NCBI GenBank assembly: GCA_022842085.1
Contig: JALHQF010000034.1
Location: 1-5,768, forward strand
Origin: Patescibacteria group bacterium
GTDB taxonomy: Bacteria; Patescibacteriota; UBA1384; CAILIB01
DNA: 5,768 nucleotides
Reading direction: 5' to 3'
Shown piece after piece: positions 1-5,565 of the stretch; the stretch's first letter is position 1; each line of letters begins with the position of its first letter. Both the position numbers and the translations under genes were made by a program. The notes under the pieces were generated by a model, which was given only the letters and a program-made list of their open reading frames with translations, was not told the DNA's origin and made no database searches.

Positions 1-315
1 CTGGCGTCACTGGGGTACCACCCAGAGCTGCACAAGTGTGTGATTACCCAGCAGTCCTTGGTGCCACAAGGCATGGTGTGGAGCAGCGAGGCAGGTGGAG
101 TGATCTCAGAAGAAGGCCTGCGGGGTGTGGCCATACGTTCGATGCCGGTGCGCAAGGAAACCGTCGTCCTCCTGCGTCTCTGGCTCGACCCTCGCTTTGT
201 GACGGGCGCGGTACAGGTAGCACCTGAGGTAGTGCACGAGGCAGTAGTCGTGGTGATGGACTACCTGCAAACCCAAATCGGTAAGCCGCTCAAGAGCTGG
301 CGGAGCAACCAGTAA
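1..315 (+). CDS. 3' part of an unrecognised protein gene (5' end outside window)
   Basis: The reading frame is open from base 1 to a TAA at 313-315, giving 104 visible residues. The true start is probably upstream, although a GTG at 40 could begin a 91-residue version. Codons prefer G or C in the third position, as in the neighbouring real genes, which supports coding. The visible part alternates strand-like and basic segments (V-V-L-L-R-L-W-L-D-P-R), then has a helix-like stretch rich in V, H and E, and ends in a polar tail (K-S-W-R-S-N-Q). I see no catalytic motif and do not recognise the family. A ligand-binding C-terminal domain, such as that of a transcription regulator, is possible but not demonstrated. 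The dUTPase gene starts 12 bp downstream on the same strand, so the two may be co-transcribed. Confidence 0.6.
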   Translation: MASLGYHPELHKCVITQQSLVPQGMVWSSEAGGVISEEGLRGVAIRSMPVRKETVVLLRLWLDPRFVTGAVQVAPEVVHEAVVVVMDYLQTQIGKPLKSWRSNQ

Positions 316-327
316 CCTGGTAGAACC

Positions 328-1053
328 ATGCTTGGTATGGACTTTCGAAAGACGCTTGAAGAAATGCTCGCCTGTCAGGCGAAGCTGAACGCAGAAACTA
401 GCACCCAAAACTGGGTGATCCGTCCCGGGCAACCCCCCAAGGCTTCCGACTTCCTCCATCAGACGATGACGGAGCTGGGTGAGCTCATGGCTCACCTTGA
501 TCCCATTGCGAAGTGGTGGTCGAAGCACCCATTCGTGTCGGCAGATGTGCTTTTTGCCTGCAAGCTCGAGCTTGTGGACATGCTGCACTTCTACATGTCG
601 ATTTGGCTCTGTGAGCGCGACGGCCGTATGGATATTGCCATGGAGCCTACCTCCGAAGCAGGTTTCACTGACGAGTTTGTCGCCGTATACGAGTCTGGAC
701 AGTTCACCAACGAAGAGGTGTTTGGGCCGCAGTGGTTTGATCGCTGCAAGCGGGCAAGGCGACGCTTTGAAGAGCACGTCGCACCAAAGCACTTCGTTGA
801 ACTCTTGATGGTGTTTGGGGTCGGTGCAAAGGAGCTCGTGCAGCTCTACGCCGCCAAGAACGCGCTCAACCGCCTGCGCCAGGCAAACGGCTATGGCAAG
901 GGGACGTACATCAAGAACTGGTTTGAGAGACGGGAGGATACCTGGGCACTTCGCGAACTTCCCACGTACGAAGCAGGCTCAGTGGAAGAGCTCATCGAAA
1001 TGATCCAGGCCGGCCTTCAGGAGAAGTACGACGCCTGGAGAGCAGTCGTCTAA
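328..1053 (+). CDS. dimeric (all-alpha) dUTPase, dUTP diphosphatase family 2
   Basis: Likely hydrolyses dUTP (and perhaps dUDP) to dUMP and pyrophosphate or phosphate in the cytoplasm, keeping uracil out of DNA and feeding thymidylate synthesis. The 241 residues match the all-alpha NTP-pyrophosphatase fold of the Campylobacter/trypanosomatid dUTPase type. Residues 48-52 (T-E-L-G-E) and 81-84 (E-L-V-D) form the ExxE...ExxD magnesium site, with W63-W64-S65-K66 between them. The C-terminal signature at about 174-205 reads Y-x-x-K-N...N-x-x-R-Q-x-x-G-Y-x-x-G-x-Y-x-K-x-W, the basic and aromatic nucleotide-binding segment. The usual E-D-N that follows is E-D-T here. Length is close to the family norm. 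ATG 328 is chosen; ATG 337 (M4) is an equally possible start, and neither has a clear ribosome binding site. It is unrelated to the trimeric beta-barrel dut enzyme. A related MazG-like or other dNTP pyrophosphatase is less likely because of the C-terminal signature. Confidence 0.85.
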   Translation: MLGMDFRKTLEEMLACQAKLNAETSTQNWVIRPGQPPKASDFLHQTMTELGELMAHLDPIAKWWSKHPFVSADVLFACKLELVDMLHFYMSIWLCERDGRMDIAMEPTSEAGFTDEFVAVYESGQFTNEEVFGPQWFDRCKRARRRFEEHVAPKHFVELLMVFGVGAKELVQLYAAKNALNRLRQANGYGKGTYIKNWFERREDTWALRELPTYEAGSVEELIEMIQAGLQEKYDAWRAVV

Positions 1054-1060
1054 ACGAAAC

Positions 1061-1090
1061 GCGCCGACCCCGTAGGGATCGGCGCTTTTT
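1061..1090 (+). terminator. rho-independent terminator of the dUTPase gene, partly bidirectional
   Basis: An 11-bp stem (arms 1061-1071 and 1075-1085) has one C-A mismatch and a 3-nt loop, and is followed directly by five T residues at 1086-1090. It begins 7 bp after the dUTPase stop. The T run overlaps the TAA stop codon of the convergent YecM-like gene (complement of 1089-1091). Read on the minus strand, the same hairpin is followed by a moderately U-rich tail, so it may also end the opposing transcript. Confidence 0.85.
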
Positions 1091-1583
1091 AGTAACAAGC
1101 GGTGTCCAGGATGTGCTGCAGATCAAAGACGTGGAACTCAACCGAGATTCCTCCCGTTTGGAATGCGACGAATGGATTCACCTCGTTTTCGAGCTGGCAG
1201 GTATCCCAAGCGATCTGCGGGTGGTCTGCCACCAGTGTATGGAGAGCTGGAGAAAGGAACGCGAGGTGTTCGTAGCCTTCTGCGAAGGTTTGTCCCGGCT
1301 TGGGAGCGGTAACCTCCAGGAGCTGCACGGGTCGCTCGGGGCGTAGGTAGATTTCATCTGGGAAGCAGAAGATACCCACCGGTCGGCCCGAAACAGGAGA
1401 AGTATCCAAGTGGGCGAACCCGCTTTCTAGCGCTGCTCGGTACGCTTTGAGGTAGTCATCAGCCGTGGGACAGCGCCAGCAAACGTGGTCAAGCCTATGC
1501 CTAGAGAGATCAATTCCGTAGTGCCGTGCACCCGTATAGGCGGCTTCAAGGAACGCGTCGAGGTGTTCGATGAGAAAGTTCAC
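1089..1583 (-). CDS. YecM-like protein, VOC (glyoxalase/bleomycin-resistance/dioxygenase) superfamily
   Basis: The 164 residues align by eye with Escherichia coli YecM, a putative metal-binding protein with an isomerase/VOC-like fold and no established biochemical role. Diagnostic segments are D-H-V-C-W-R-C near 32-38, S-G-R-P-V-G-I-F at about 65-72, L-L-E-V at 88-91, G-Y-E-H-L at 103-107 and I-S-V-E-F-H at 146-151. H33, E90, H106 and E149 are the likely metal ligands by analogy with the VOC fold (inference). The protein is a little shorter than YecM at the N-terminus. The start is GTG (complement of 1581-1583). It has no Shine-Dalgarno site, but a good promoter places transcription initiation at about the start codon. 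The gene lies 48 bp downstream of the 2H phosphoesterase-like gene on the same strand and converges on the dUTPase gene. Family assignment is fairly sure; function is unknown. Confidence 0.8.
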   Translation of the reverse strand: MNFLIEHLDAFLEAAYTGARHYGIDLSRHRLDHVCWRCPTADDYLKAYRAALESGFAHLDTSPVSGRPVGIFCFPDEIYLRPERPVQLLEVTAPKPGQTFAEGYEHLAFLSPALHTLVADHPQIAWDTCQLENEVNPFVAFQTGGISVEFHVFDLQHILDTACY

Positions 1584-1617
1584 TCCGTGAGGCTAGCAGA
1601 AAGCAATCAATCGCCAA
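1584..1617 (-). promoter_or_regulatory. promoter of the YecM-like gene, predicted leaderless
   Basis: On the minus strand the order is TTGGCG (complement of 1612-1617), a 16-nt spacer ending in TGC, TAGCCT (complement of 1590-1595), 6 nt, and then the GTG start. TTG and the TGn extension suit a sigma-70-type extended -10 promoter. Initiation about 7 nt after the -10 would fall on the start codon. Read from the sequence only; no transcription data were used. Confidence 0.55.
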
Positions 1618-1631
1618 CGAGGCGCTTGCAG

Positions 1632-2177
1632 TTAGCCAAGCTCGGCGCTTGTGAGATTAAGATCAAACGGTTCGGTGAGTATCGCAAGTCCTCCCACAAC
1701 CAGCTCTACGTTTGGGCTGAGTGCTAACCCCAGAGTGTCTCTCAGAAGCTCGTAGTCCTCGCGGCTCGAACCTTTCCAGAGGGTAATGTGTGTTAGGTAC
1801 CTTGGTGCCGGTAGGCCGTACTGGTCGCGCCAGGCACGGATCTGCTCGGTGAGTACGGGGTCAGCAATCTTCAAGAGGAAGAACCAGCCGGTGCCCTCAT
1901 TCCACACCAGGCAGTCCTCTGGTGAATCATCCGCAAACGCAGTCGCTGGTAGCGCGATGGTGAGCTCGGGGCTCGGCATGAGGTTGCCCATGCGGGTTGC
2001 GATCTCACGCCACTCGCTGGGTGTGGCGAGGGTCACGTGCAAACCAGAGGATGGCTCACGGGCGTCGGTTTGGTCGCCAATCATCAAGGACAGTCCCTGT
2101 TGAATACTGCGGAGTGCTGCATCAACTCGTTGGGGGAGTAAAGGTACGAGTCCGTAGAAGCTACTTCTCTCTGACAT
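1632..2177 (-). CDS. 2H phosphoesterase superfamily protein (2'-5' RNA ligase / cyclic phosphodiesterase-like)
   Basis: With the start proposed here the protein has 181 residues. It carries the two HxT signatures of the 2H superfamily, H47-V-T at 47-49 and H130-I-T at 130-132, the second within T-H-I-T-L-W-K-G. Each is preceded by a hydrophobic or loop segment as expected for the bilobed fold. Family members act on 2',3'-cyclic or 2'-5' phosphodiester bonds in RNA or nucleotides; the substrate here cannot be inferred. The frame stays open to an ATG at 2261, but I prefer the ATG at 2175-2177. The added 28 residues are low-complexity (S, T, R) and not family-like, and they would cover the divergent promoter region. 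A TATACC -10 element also sits exactly 6 nt before 2177. The stop is TAA (complement of 1632-1634). The pairing with YecM is not a known operon. Confidence 0.75.
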   Translation of the reverse strand: MSERSSFYGLVPLLPQRVDAALRSIQQGLSLMIGDQTDAREPSSGLHVTLATPSEWREIATRMGNLMPSPELTIALPATAFADDSPEDCLVWNEGTGWFFLLKIADPVLTEQIRAWRDQYGLPAPRYLTHITLWKGSSREDYELLRDTLGLALSPNVELVVGGLAILTEPFDLNLTSAELG

Positions 2178-2192
2178 GCTCGAGGTATACCA
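2178..2192 (-). promoter_or_regulatory. extended -10 element of the 2H gene, predicted leaderless
   Basis: On the minus strand TGG precedes TATACC (complement of 2184-2189), then 6 nt, then the ATG at 2177. There is no convincing -35 at 17 nt and no Shine-Dalgarno site. The -10 lies in the 8-bp palindrome GGTATACC (2184-2191), so an operator role is also possible. Confidence 0.5.
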
Positions 2193-2277
2193 GGACGCTC
2201 GGGTCTTTGCTACCGTTGAGGTACTGATTAAGACGGCAAGCCGCCCTGATCCACGGTGCACCTCTTAGCCATACGAT
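2178..2277. promoter_or_regulatory. divergent intergenic region between the 2H and DUF1801-like genes
   Basis: This 100-bp gap holds the start signals of both flanking genes. It contains two 8-bp perfect palindromes, GGTATACC (2184-2191) and GGTGCACC (2255-2262). For the + strand gene, TAGCCA (2266-2271) lies 6 nt before ATG 2278, and TACGAT (2272-2277) abuts that ATG. Both are weak -10 candidates, and neither has a visible -35. No other gene is visible here. Confidence 0.4.
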
Positions 2278-2631
2278 ATGCCTACCCATGCACGTGGAAT
2301 GACCACTGAGCAGCTGGCTGCTCAGGTTGATGACAAGATCGCGCAGTACGTGACCTCCGGGTTTCCCGAGGCGCGTACGCTGCACGAGACAGTTTTGGCT
2401 GCGAACCCGAGCCTCTGCCCGAGGCTCTGGTACGGTATGCCTGGCTACGCCAAGAGTAAAGACAGTGCAGTACTCTGCTTCTTCCGTAAAGACACCCTCA
2501 TCAGTTTTGGAATTACCGAGAGCGCGGCACTCCCAGCTGGTCCAATTACCCCTTCTGCTTGGTACATTACCGAGGTTACCCAAGAGGTCATCAGGCACGT
2601 TAGTCAGATAGTGCGGGCAGCTACAGCTTAG
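2278..2631 (+). CDS. DUF1801 / YdhG-like small protein
   Basis: The 117-residue protein resembles the DUF1801 (YdhG-like) family, small soluble alpha/beta proteins of unknown function sometimes compared to frataxin-like folds. Supporting segments are an N-terminal helix with acidic and basic residues (11-35), W-Y-G-M-P-G-Y at 51-57, the strand region V-L-C-F-F-R-K-D-T-L at 65-74 followed by I-S-F-G-I-T, and a C-terminal helix (100-116) with H107 in R-H-V. The tryptophan-G-x-P core and the following strands are the family hallmark as I know it. ATG 2278 gives the longest form. An internal ATG at 2299 (residue 8) is a real alternative, because the first seven residues are not conserved-looking and neither start has a Shine-Dalgarno site. 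It ends in TAG, 41 bp before the GlyRS gene on the same strand. Its role in the cell is unknown. Confidence 0.7.
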   Translation: MPTHARGMTTEQLAAQVDDKIAQYVTSGFPEARTLHETVLAANPSLCPRLWYGMPGYAKSKDSAVLCFFRKDTLISFGITESAALPAGPITPSAWYITEVTQEVIRHVSQIVRAATA

Positions 2632-2655
2632 GGAGTACCTGGGGCGCCAGAGCTC

Positions 2656-2672
2656 TGCTAGAGTTACCAGGT
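2656..2672 (+). promoter_or_regulatory. extended -10 element of the glycyl-tRNA synthetase gene
   Basis: TGC at 2656-2658 is followed by TAGAGT at 2659-2664, and the ATG begins 8 nt later. Initiation would be at, or one or two bases before, the start codon. An AGG at 2669-2671 is only 1 nt from the ATG, too close to act as a ribosome binding site. No convincing -35 is visible. Confidence 0.4.
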
Positions 2673-4100
2673 ATGGAAGGCCAGAGCGCAACCTCCCTCG
2701 ACCCAATCATCGCCCTCGCCAAGCGGCGTGGCTTTGTGTACCAAACTGCTGAGCTCTACGGGGGGGCCAACGGCCTCTTTGACCTTGGCCCGTACGGGGT
2801 AGAGCTGGCGCGGCGCATTAAGGAGCGCTGGTGGCAGCGGTTTGTGCTCGCGCGCGAGGATGTGGTTGGGGTGGATGCTGCTCTGGTGACGCCAGAAGTG
2901 GTGCTCAAGGCATCGGGTCACGTGGATAACTTTTCTGACCCGCTCATCGAGTGCCTGGAGTGCCACATTCGCCTGCGGGCGGATCACTACCTCGACGAGG
3001 CGGATGCGGATACCTGGCAGCAGCGCTGGGCGGCTGAGGCGATCAAGCAGCGTGGAATTGGTGAGGGTCGAGCCCGCGACGAGGCGCAAAAAGCCTGGGA
3101 GCAGTTTGCGCGTACGGGTGAGCTAGCCTGCCCAAACTGCGGCAAGGTGCACTGGTCCGAGCCGCGCGCCTTCAACATGATGTTCCGAACCCAGCTTGGT
3201 GCCGTAGAGGGGGCCGGTTCTACCGCCTACCTGCGCCCCGAAACTGCCCAGGGCATCTTCACCAACTACAAGAACGTTATCGATAGCCTCCACCTCAAGC
3301 TGCCGTTTGGTATCGCGCAGCAAGGCAAGGCGTTTCGCAACGAGATCACCACGGGAAACTTCCTCTTCCGCGTGCGTGAGCTCGAGCAGATGGAGATCGA
3401 GTTCTTCTGCAAGCCAGGCGAAGATGAGCACTGGTTTGCGGCGTGGCTTCAGCTCTGGGATGAGTTCCTCAAAACCGACATGGGGCTGCCCGAAGCGCTC
3501 CTGCGCCAGTACGAGCACCCCCAGGAGAAGCTCTCCCACTACAGTAAGCGCACGGTAGACCACGAGTTCCGCTTCCCATTTGGCTGGGGCGAGCTTACCG
3601 GCGTGGCGAACCGCACCGACTTCGATCTCGCGCAGCACCAGGCCGCTTCGGGTCGCCCGCTCGAGTACTTCGACGAGGCTACCCGCGAGCGCTACCTACC
3701 GTACGTCATCGAGCCAACCATGGGCGTGGGGCGCCTCATGCTCGCCGTACTCGTGAGTAGCTACCGCGAGTACCCGCAGGGTCGCACCGGTGAAGGTGAG
3801 GCCGAGTACGTGCTCCACCTACCAGCGCACCTCGCACCCGTCCAGGTGGCGGTACTGCCGCTGATGAAGAAGGATGGCCTGGCGGAGAAGGCGCGGGAGA
3901 TCCAGCAAGCCCTGGTGGTGAAGGGTGTGGTGGCGCGCTACGACGATACGGGGGCGATTGGCAAGCGCTACCGCCGCAACGATGAAATCGGCACCCCGCG
4001 CTGCGTCACCATTGACTACCAGACGCTCGAGGACGGCACGGTGACGGTGCGGGACCGGGACACGATGGAGCAGGTGCGGGTGGGGGTTGGTAAGCTCTAG
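2673..4100 (+). CDS. glyQS: glycine--tRNA ligase, single-chain (alpha2) type, class II
   Basis: Charges tRNA-Gly with glycine using ATP in the cytoplasm; essential for translation. The 475 residues carry the whole alpha2 architecture. The N-terminus has Y-G-G near 29-31 and L-G-P-Y-G-V-E-L at 38-45. A-S-G-H-V at 80-84 is typical of the family. A four-cysteine zinc-ribbon-like site is formed by C94/C97 and C153/C156, separated by a helical insert. S-T-A-Y-L-R-P-E-T-A-Q-G-I-F at 183-196 is the glycine-site hallmark. Motif 2 begins at F-R-N-E-I-T (221-226) and runs through L-E-Q-M-E-I-E-F-F (237-245). Motif 3 is G-V-G-R (351-354) with the following helix. The C-terminal anticodon-binding domain runs from about 388 to 470. 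This is distinct from the bacterial alpha2-beta2 glyQ/glyS enzyme. ATG 2673 is supported by the conserved N-terminus starting at once and by the -10 just upstream. It ends in TAG. Confidence 0.96.
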   Translation: MEGQSATSLDPIIALAKRRGFVYQTAELYGGANGLFDLGPYGVELARRIKERWWQRFVLAREDVVGVDAALVTPEVVLKASGHVDNFSDPLIECLECHIRLRADHYLDEADADTWQQRWAAEAIKQRGIGEGRARDEAQKAWEQFARTGELACPNCGKVHWSEPRAFNMMFRTQLGAVEGAGSTAYLRPETAQGIFTNYKNVIDSLHLKLPFGIAQQGKAFRNEITTGNFLFRVRELEQMEIEFFCKPGEDEHWFAAWLQLWDEFLKTDMGLPEALLRQYEHPQEKLSHYSKRTVDHEFRFPFGWGELTGVANRTDFDLAQHQAASGRPLEYFDEATRERYLPYVIEPTMGVGRLMLAVLVSSYREYPQGRTGEGEAEYVLHLPAHLAPVQVAVLPLMKKDGLAEKAREIQQALVVKGVVARYDDTGAIGKRYRRNDEIGTPRCVTIDYQTLEDGTVTVRDRDTMEQVRVGVGKL

Positions 4101-4135
4101 GCACCAAGCCAGTGGTGTGCTACACCAGGATCCTG

Positions 4136-4300
4136 ATGAGAATCGATCTTGGCGACGAAAAAGCAGACCCCACCACTCTTGTTGCGCAGGCCAAGGTGGC
4201 CGACAGCAAGAAGAAGCAGGGTCCTCCTCCTCCTTCAAAATTCAAGAAGTGGCTGATGAGGGTCTTCCCCAGCTTCTTCAAGAACTCGCGCGTATCCTAA
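4136..4300 (+). CDS. small cationic, proline-containing ORF of unknown function (54 aa)
   Basis: From ATG 4136 the peptide has 54 residues. An acidic-containing N-terminal third (M-R-I-D-L-G-D-E) leads to a lysine run K-K-K at 33-35 of the GTG form. Then come four consecutive prolines and a C-terminal segment rich in K, R, F and W (S-K-F-K-K-W-L-M-R-V-F-P-S-F-F-K) that could form a short amphipathic cationic helix. AGGA at 4127-4130, 5 nt before the ATG, is a fair ribosome binding site; a GTG at 4112 in frame would give 62 residues. It follows GlyRS by 35 bp and is closed by a hairpin terminator 2 bp after its TAA, so it has the position of a real final cistron. I do not recognise any family. 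It could instead be non-coding 3' sequence of the GlyRS transcript. Confidence 0.45.
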   Translation: MRIDLGDEKADPTTLVAQAKVADSKKKQGPPPPSKFKKWLMRVFPSFFKNSRVS

Positions 4301-4302
4301 CC

Positions 4303-4332
4303 GAGCCGGCCTGTGGGTCGGCTCTTGTGTTT
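4303..4332 (+). terminator. rho-independent terminator after the GlyRS/small-ORF unit
   Basis: A 9-bp GC-rich stem (arms 4303-4311 and 4316-4324, one G-U pair) with a TGTG loop is followed by a T-rich tail, TTGTGTTT, at 4325-4332. The hairpin starts 2 bp after the small ORF stop. The tail reaches into the stop codon of the convergent oxidoreductase gene. The minus-strand flank is not U-rich, so it mainly serves the + strand. Confidence 0.75.
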
Positions 4333-5503
4333 AGAACTTCGCCGTCTCCAGCCCTTGCTTCCAGTGGAGCTGTGCCTTCTCCTCCGGTAGGAACGTGCGC
4401 AGCACCATAAGGTCGGCTTCGCGACGCACCGCCCAACCCGCCTCGCCCGAAACTACCTTGTCGCCCTCCTGTGCTACGGCCCAGTCCGGCCCGATGGGCA
4501 CCACGTACACCGGTGGCTTGGGTTGGTAGGGCAGCATGGCCTCACCCTTAGCCCTGCGAATGAGGTTCTCGGCTACAAACGTACCGTCGTAGATGGCGGT
4601 TTGCGCCATGCCGCTAAACTGCGTGCTGGCGGCGTCGCCGAGTACGTAGGTGTCTTCGTCGTTGGCCTGGAGAAACTCGCTCACCTCCACCTTCTTGCGC
4701 TGGTCGAGGCTAAAGAGGGCAGGGTGCTTCTCGAAGAAGCTCGAAGCCCGGCTCCCGGCCGTCCAGATCACGATGTCTGCAGGAAGCTTCTCTGTTTCGT
4801 TCACCGTCAGGTGGTGCAGGTGGCAAGCGTTCACTGCTGTAGTGAGCTTGAGCTCCACGCCCAGTGCGCCCAGGCGCTCGCCCGCTAGCCACGAGGCTTC
4901 TTCGGAGAACATCGGCAGCACCCGTGGCGCACGCTCGACGAGGGTAACGACGGGTTTGGCAGGTTGCTTGTCGTATCGTTCGGCCACCAGCCCTGCAAAC
5001 GTACCGAGGTCACCTGCTACCTCCACACCACTCGGCCCAGCGCCTACGATACTGATCTTCACCTCGCGGCCGGCATGGCTGAGGAAGGTGTCGCGTAGTC
5101 GGTTGCGAAGCCTTAGCGAATCGAAGATGGTGTACACGGTTTCCGAGTGCTCCTGCATACCGGGGATACCAAAGTAGGCGATCTCGTACCCTAGGCAGAG
5201 GAGGAGGTCGTCGTAGGGGTAGACGCGGCCACTCTCGCCGCGCACCTCGTGTACGTGCGGGCGCAGCTCCACCATAAAGTCGTTGACCACGGTGAGTGAG
5301 GGCTGCTCGGTAAAGATCTCGTGGAAGGGGAGGACTACCTCGAGCGGCGAGCGACCGGTAACGGTGCGGTAGAGGGCGCCGTGGTACTCCAGCTGGGGGT
5401 GGGGAGTGAGGAGGGTGACATCGAGACCCTTCTGGTTGCCAAGTACCTTTGCGGCCTGAACCCCAGCGAATCCGCCGCCAATAATGAGCACGCGTCGTTG
5501 CAT
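4331..5503 (-). CDS. NAD(P)/FAD-dependent oxidoreductase, type II NADH dehydrogenase (NDH-2)-like
   Basis: A two-Rossmann flavoprotein of 390 residues in the NDH-2/sulfide:quinone reductase-like pyridine nucleotide-disulfide oxidoreductase superfamily. V-L-I-I-G-G-G-F-A-G at 5-14 binds the FAD ADP moiety. V-G-A-G-P-S-G-V-E at 153-161 binds NAD(P)H. V-L-G-D-A-A at 287-292 closes the FAD site. M-A-Q-T-A at 299-303, followed by D-G-x-x-V-A-E-N-L, resembles the quinone-site AQxA region of NDH-2. No CxxC redox pair is present, so it is not a thioredoxin or disulfide reductase, and SQR-type catalytic cysteines are not evident. It probably passes electrons from NADH to quinone at the inner membrane face without pumping protons; the acceptor is inferred. 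No membrane helix is obvious, so attachment would be peripheral via the C-terminal 60 residues. It diverges from the small membrane protein gene. The start at ATG 5503 is fixed by the first Rossmann strand and the -10 upstream. Confidence 0.85.
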   Translation of the reverse strand: MQRRVLIIGGGFAGVQAAKVLGNQKGLDVTLLTPHPQLEYHGALYRTVTGRSPLEVVLPFHEIFTEQPSLTVVNDFMVELRPHVHEVRGESGRVYPYDDLLLCLGYEIAYFGIPGMQEHSETVYTIFDSLRLRNRLRDTFLSHAGREVKISIVGAGPSGVEVAGDLGTFAGLVAERYDKQPAKPVVTLVERAPRVLPMFSEEASWLAGERLGALGVELKLTTAVNACHLHHLTVNETEKLPADIVIWTAGSRASSFFEKHPALFSLDQRKKVEVSEFLQANDEDTYVLGDAASTQFSGMAQTAIYDGTFVAENLIRRAKGEAMLPYQPKPPVYVVPIGPDWAVAQEGDKVVSGEAGWAVRREADLMVLRTFLPEEKAQLHWKQGLETAKF

Positions 5504-5515
5504 GAGAGCAGTATA
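5504..5515 (-). promoter_or_regulatory. -10 element of the oxidoreductase gene, predicted leaderless
   Basis: TATACT (complement of 5510-5515) matches five of six bases of the TATAAT consensus and sits 6 nt before the ATG, so initiation would fall on or next to the start codon. No Shine-Dalgarno site lies in between. The best -35 at 17 nt (TTCTTT) is weak. Confidence 0.55.
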
Positions 5516-5521
5516 CGGCCC

Positions 5522-5559
5522 TTGTATCCATGAAAGAAACAGGTAGATTTCTAGAGAGG
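5522..5559 (+). promoter_or_regulatory. promoter and ribosome binding site of the small membrane protein gene
   Basis: TTGTAT (5522-5527), a 16-nt spacer and TAGATT (5544-5549) form a plausible sigma-70-like promoter. AGAGAGG at 5553-5559, 6 nt before ATG 5566, is the clearest Shine-Dalgarno-like sequence in the window, although it pairs only in part with the anti-SD. With this promoter the leader would be short, about 10 nt, so either the promoter or the SD call could be wrong. It lies in the 62-bp gap that also holds the divergent oxidoreductase promoter. Confidence 0.4.
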
Positions 5560-5565
5560 TCCTTT

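Noticed and set aside
106..792. Long minus-strand open frame opposite the first gene and the dUTPase
   Set aside because: Its residues are the antisense image of a clear dUTPase, rich in H, L and R without motifs; a typical shadow in GC-rich coding DNA.
2184..2262. Palindromes GGTATACC and GGTGCACC as paired operators
   Set aside because: The two sites differ in sequence, and 8-bp palindromes are expected by chance at this length; noted only as a possibility in the intergenic entry.
2161..2706. Minus-strand open frame opposite the DUF1801-like gene
   Set aside because: It overlaps two real genes and the divergent gap and shows no family features; the + strand DUF1801 motifs explain the region.
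3123..3638. Minus-strand open frame inside the GlyRS gene
   Set aside because: It lies opposite the best conserved part of GlyRS (motif 2 and glycine-binding segment) and has no independent signal.
4113..4127. Short hairpin (6-bp stem, 3-nt loop) between GlyRS and the small ORF
   Set aside because: It is short and has no T run after it; not enough for a terminator or a riboswitch.
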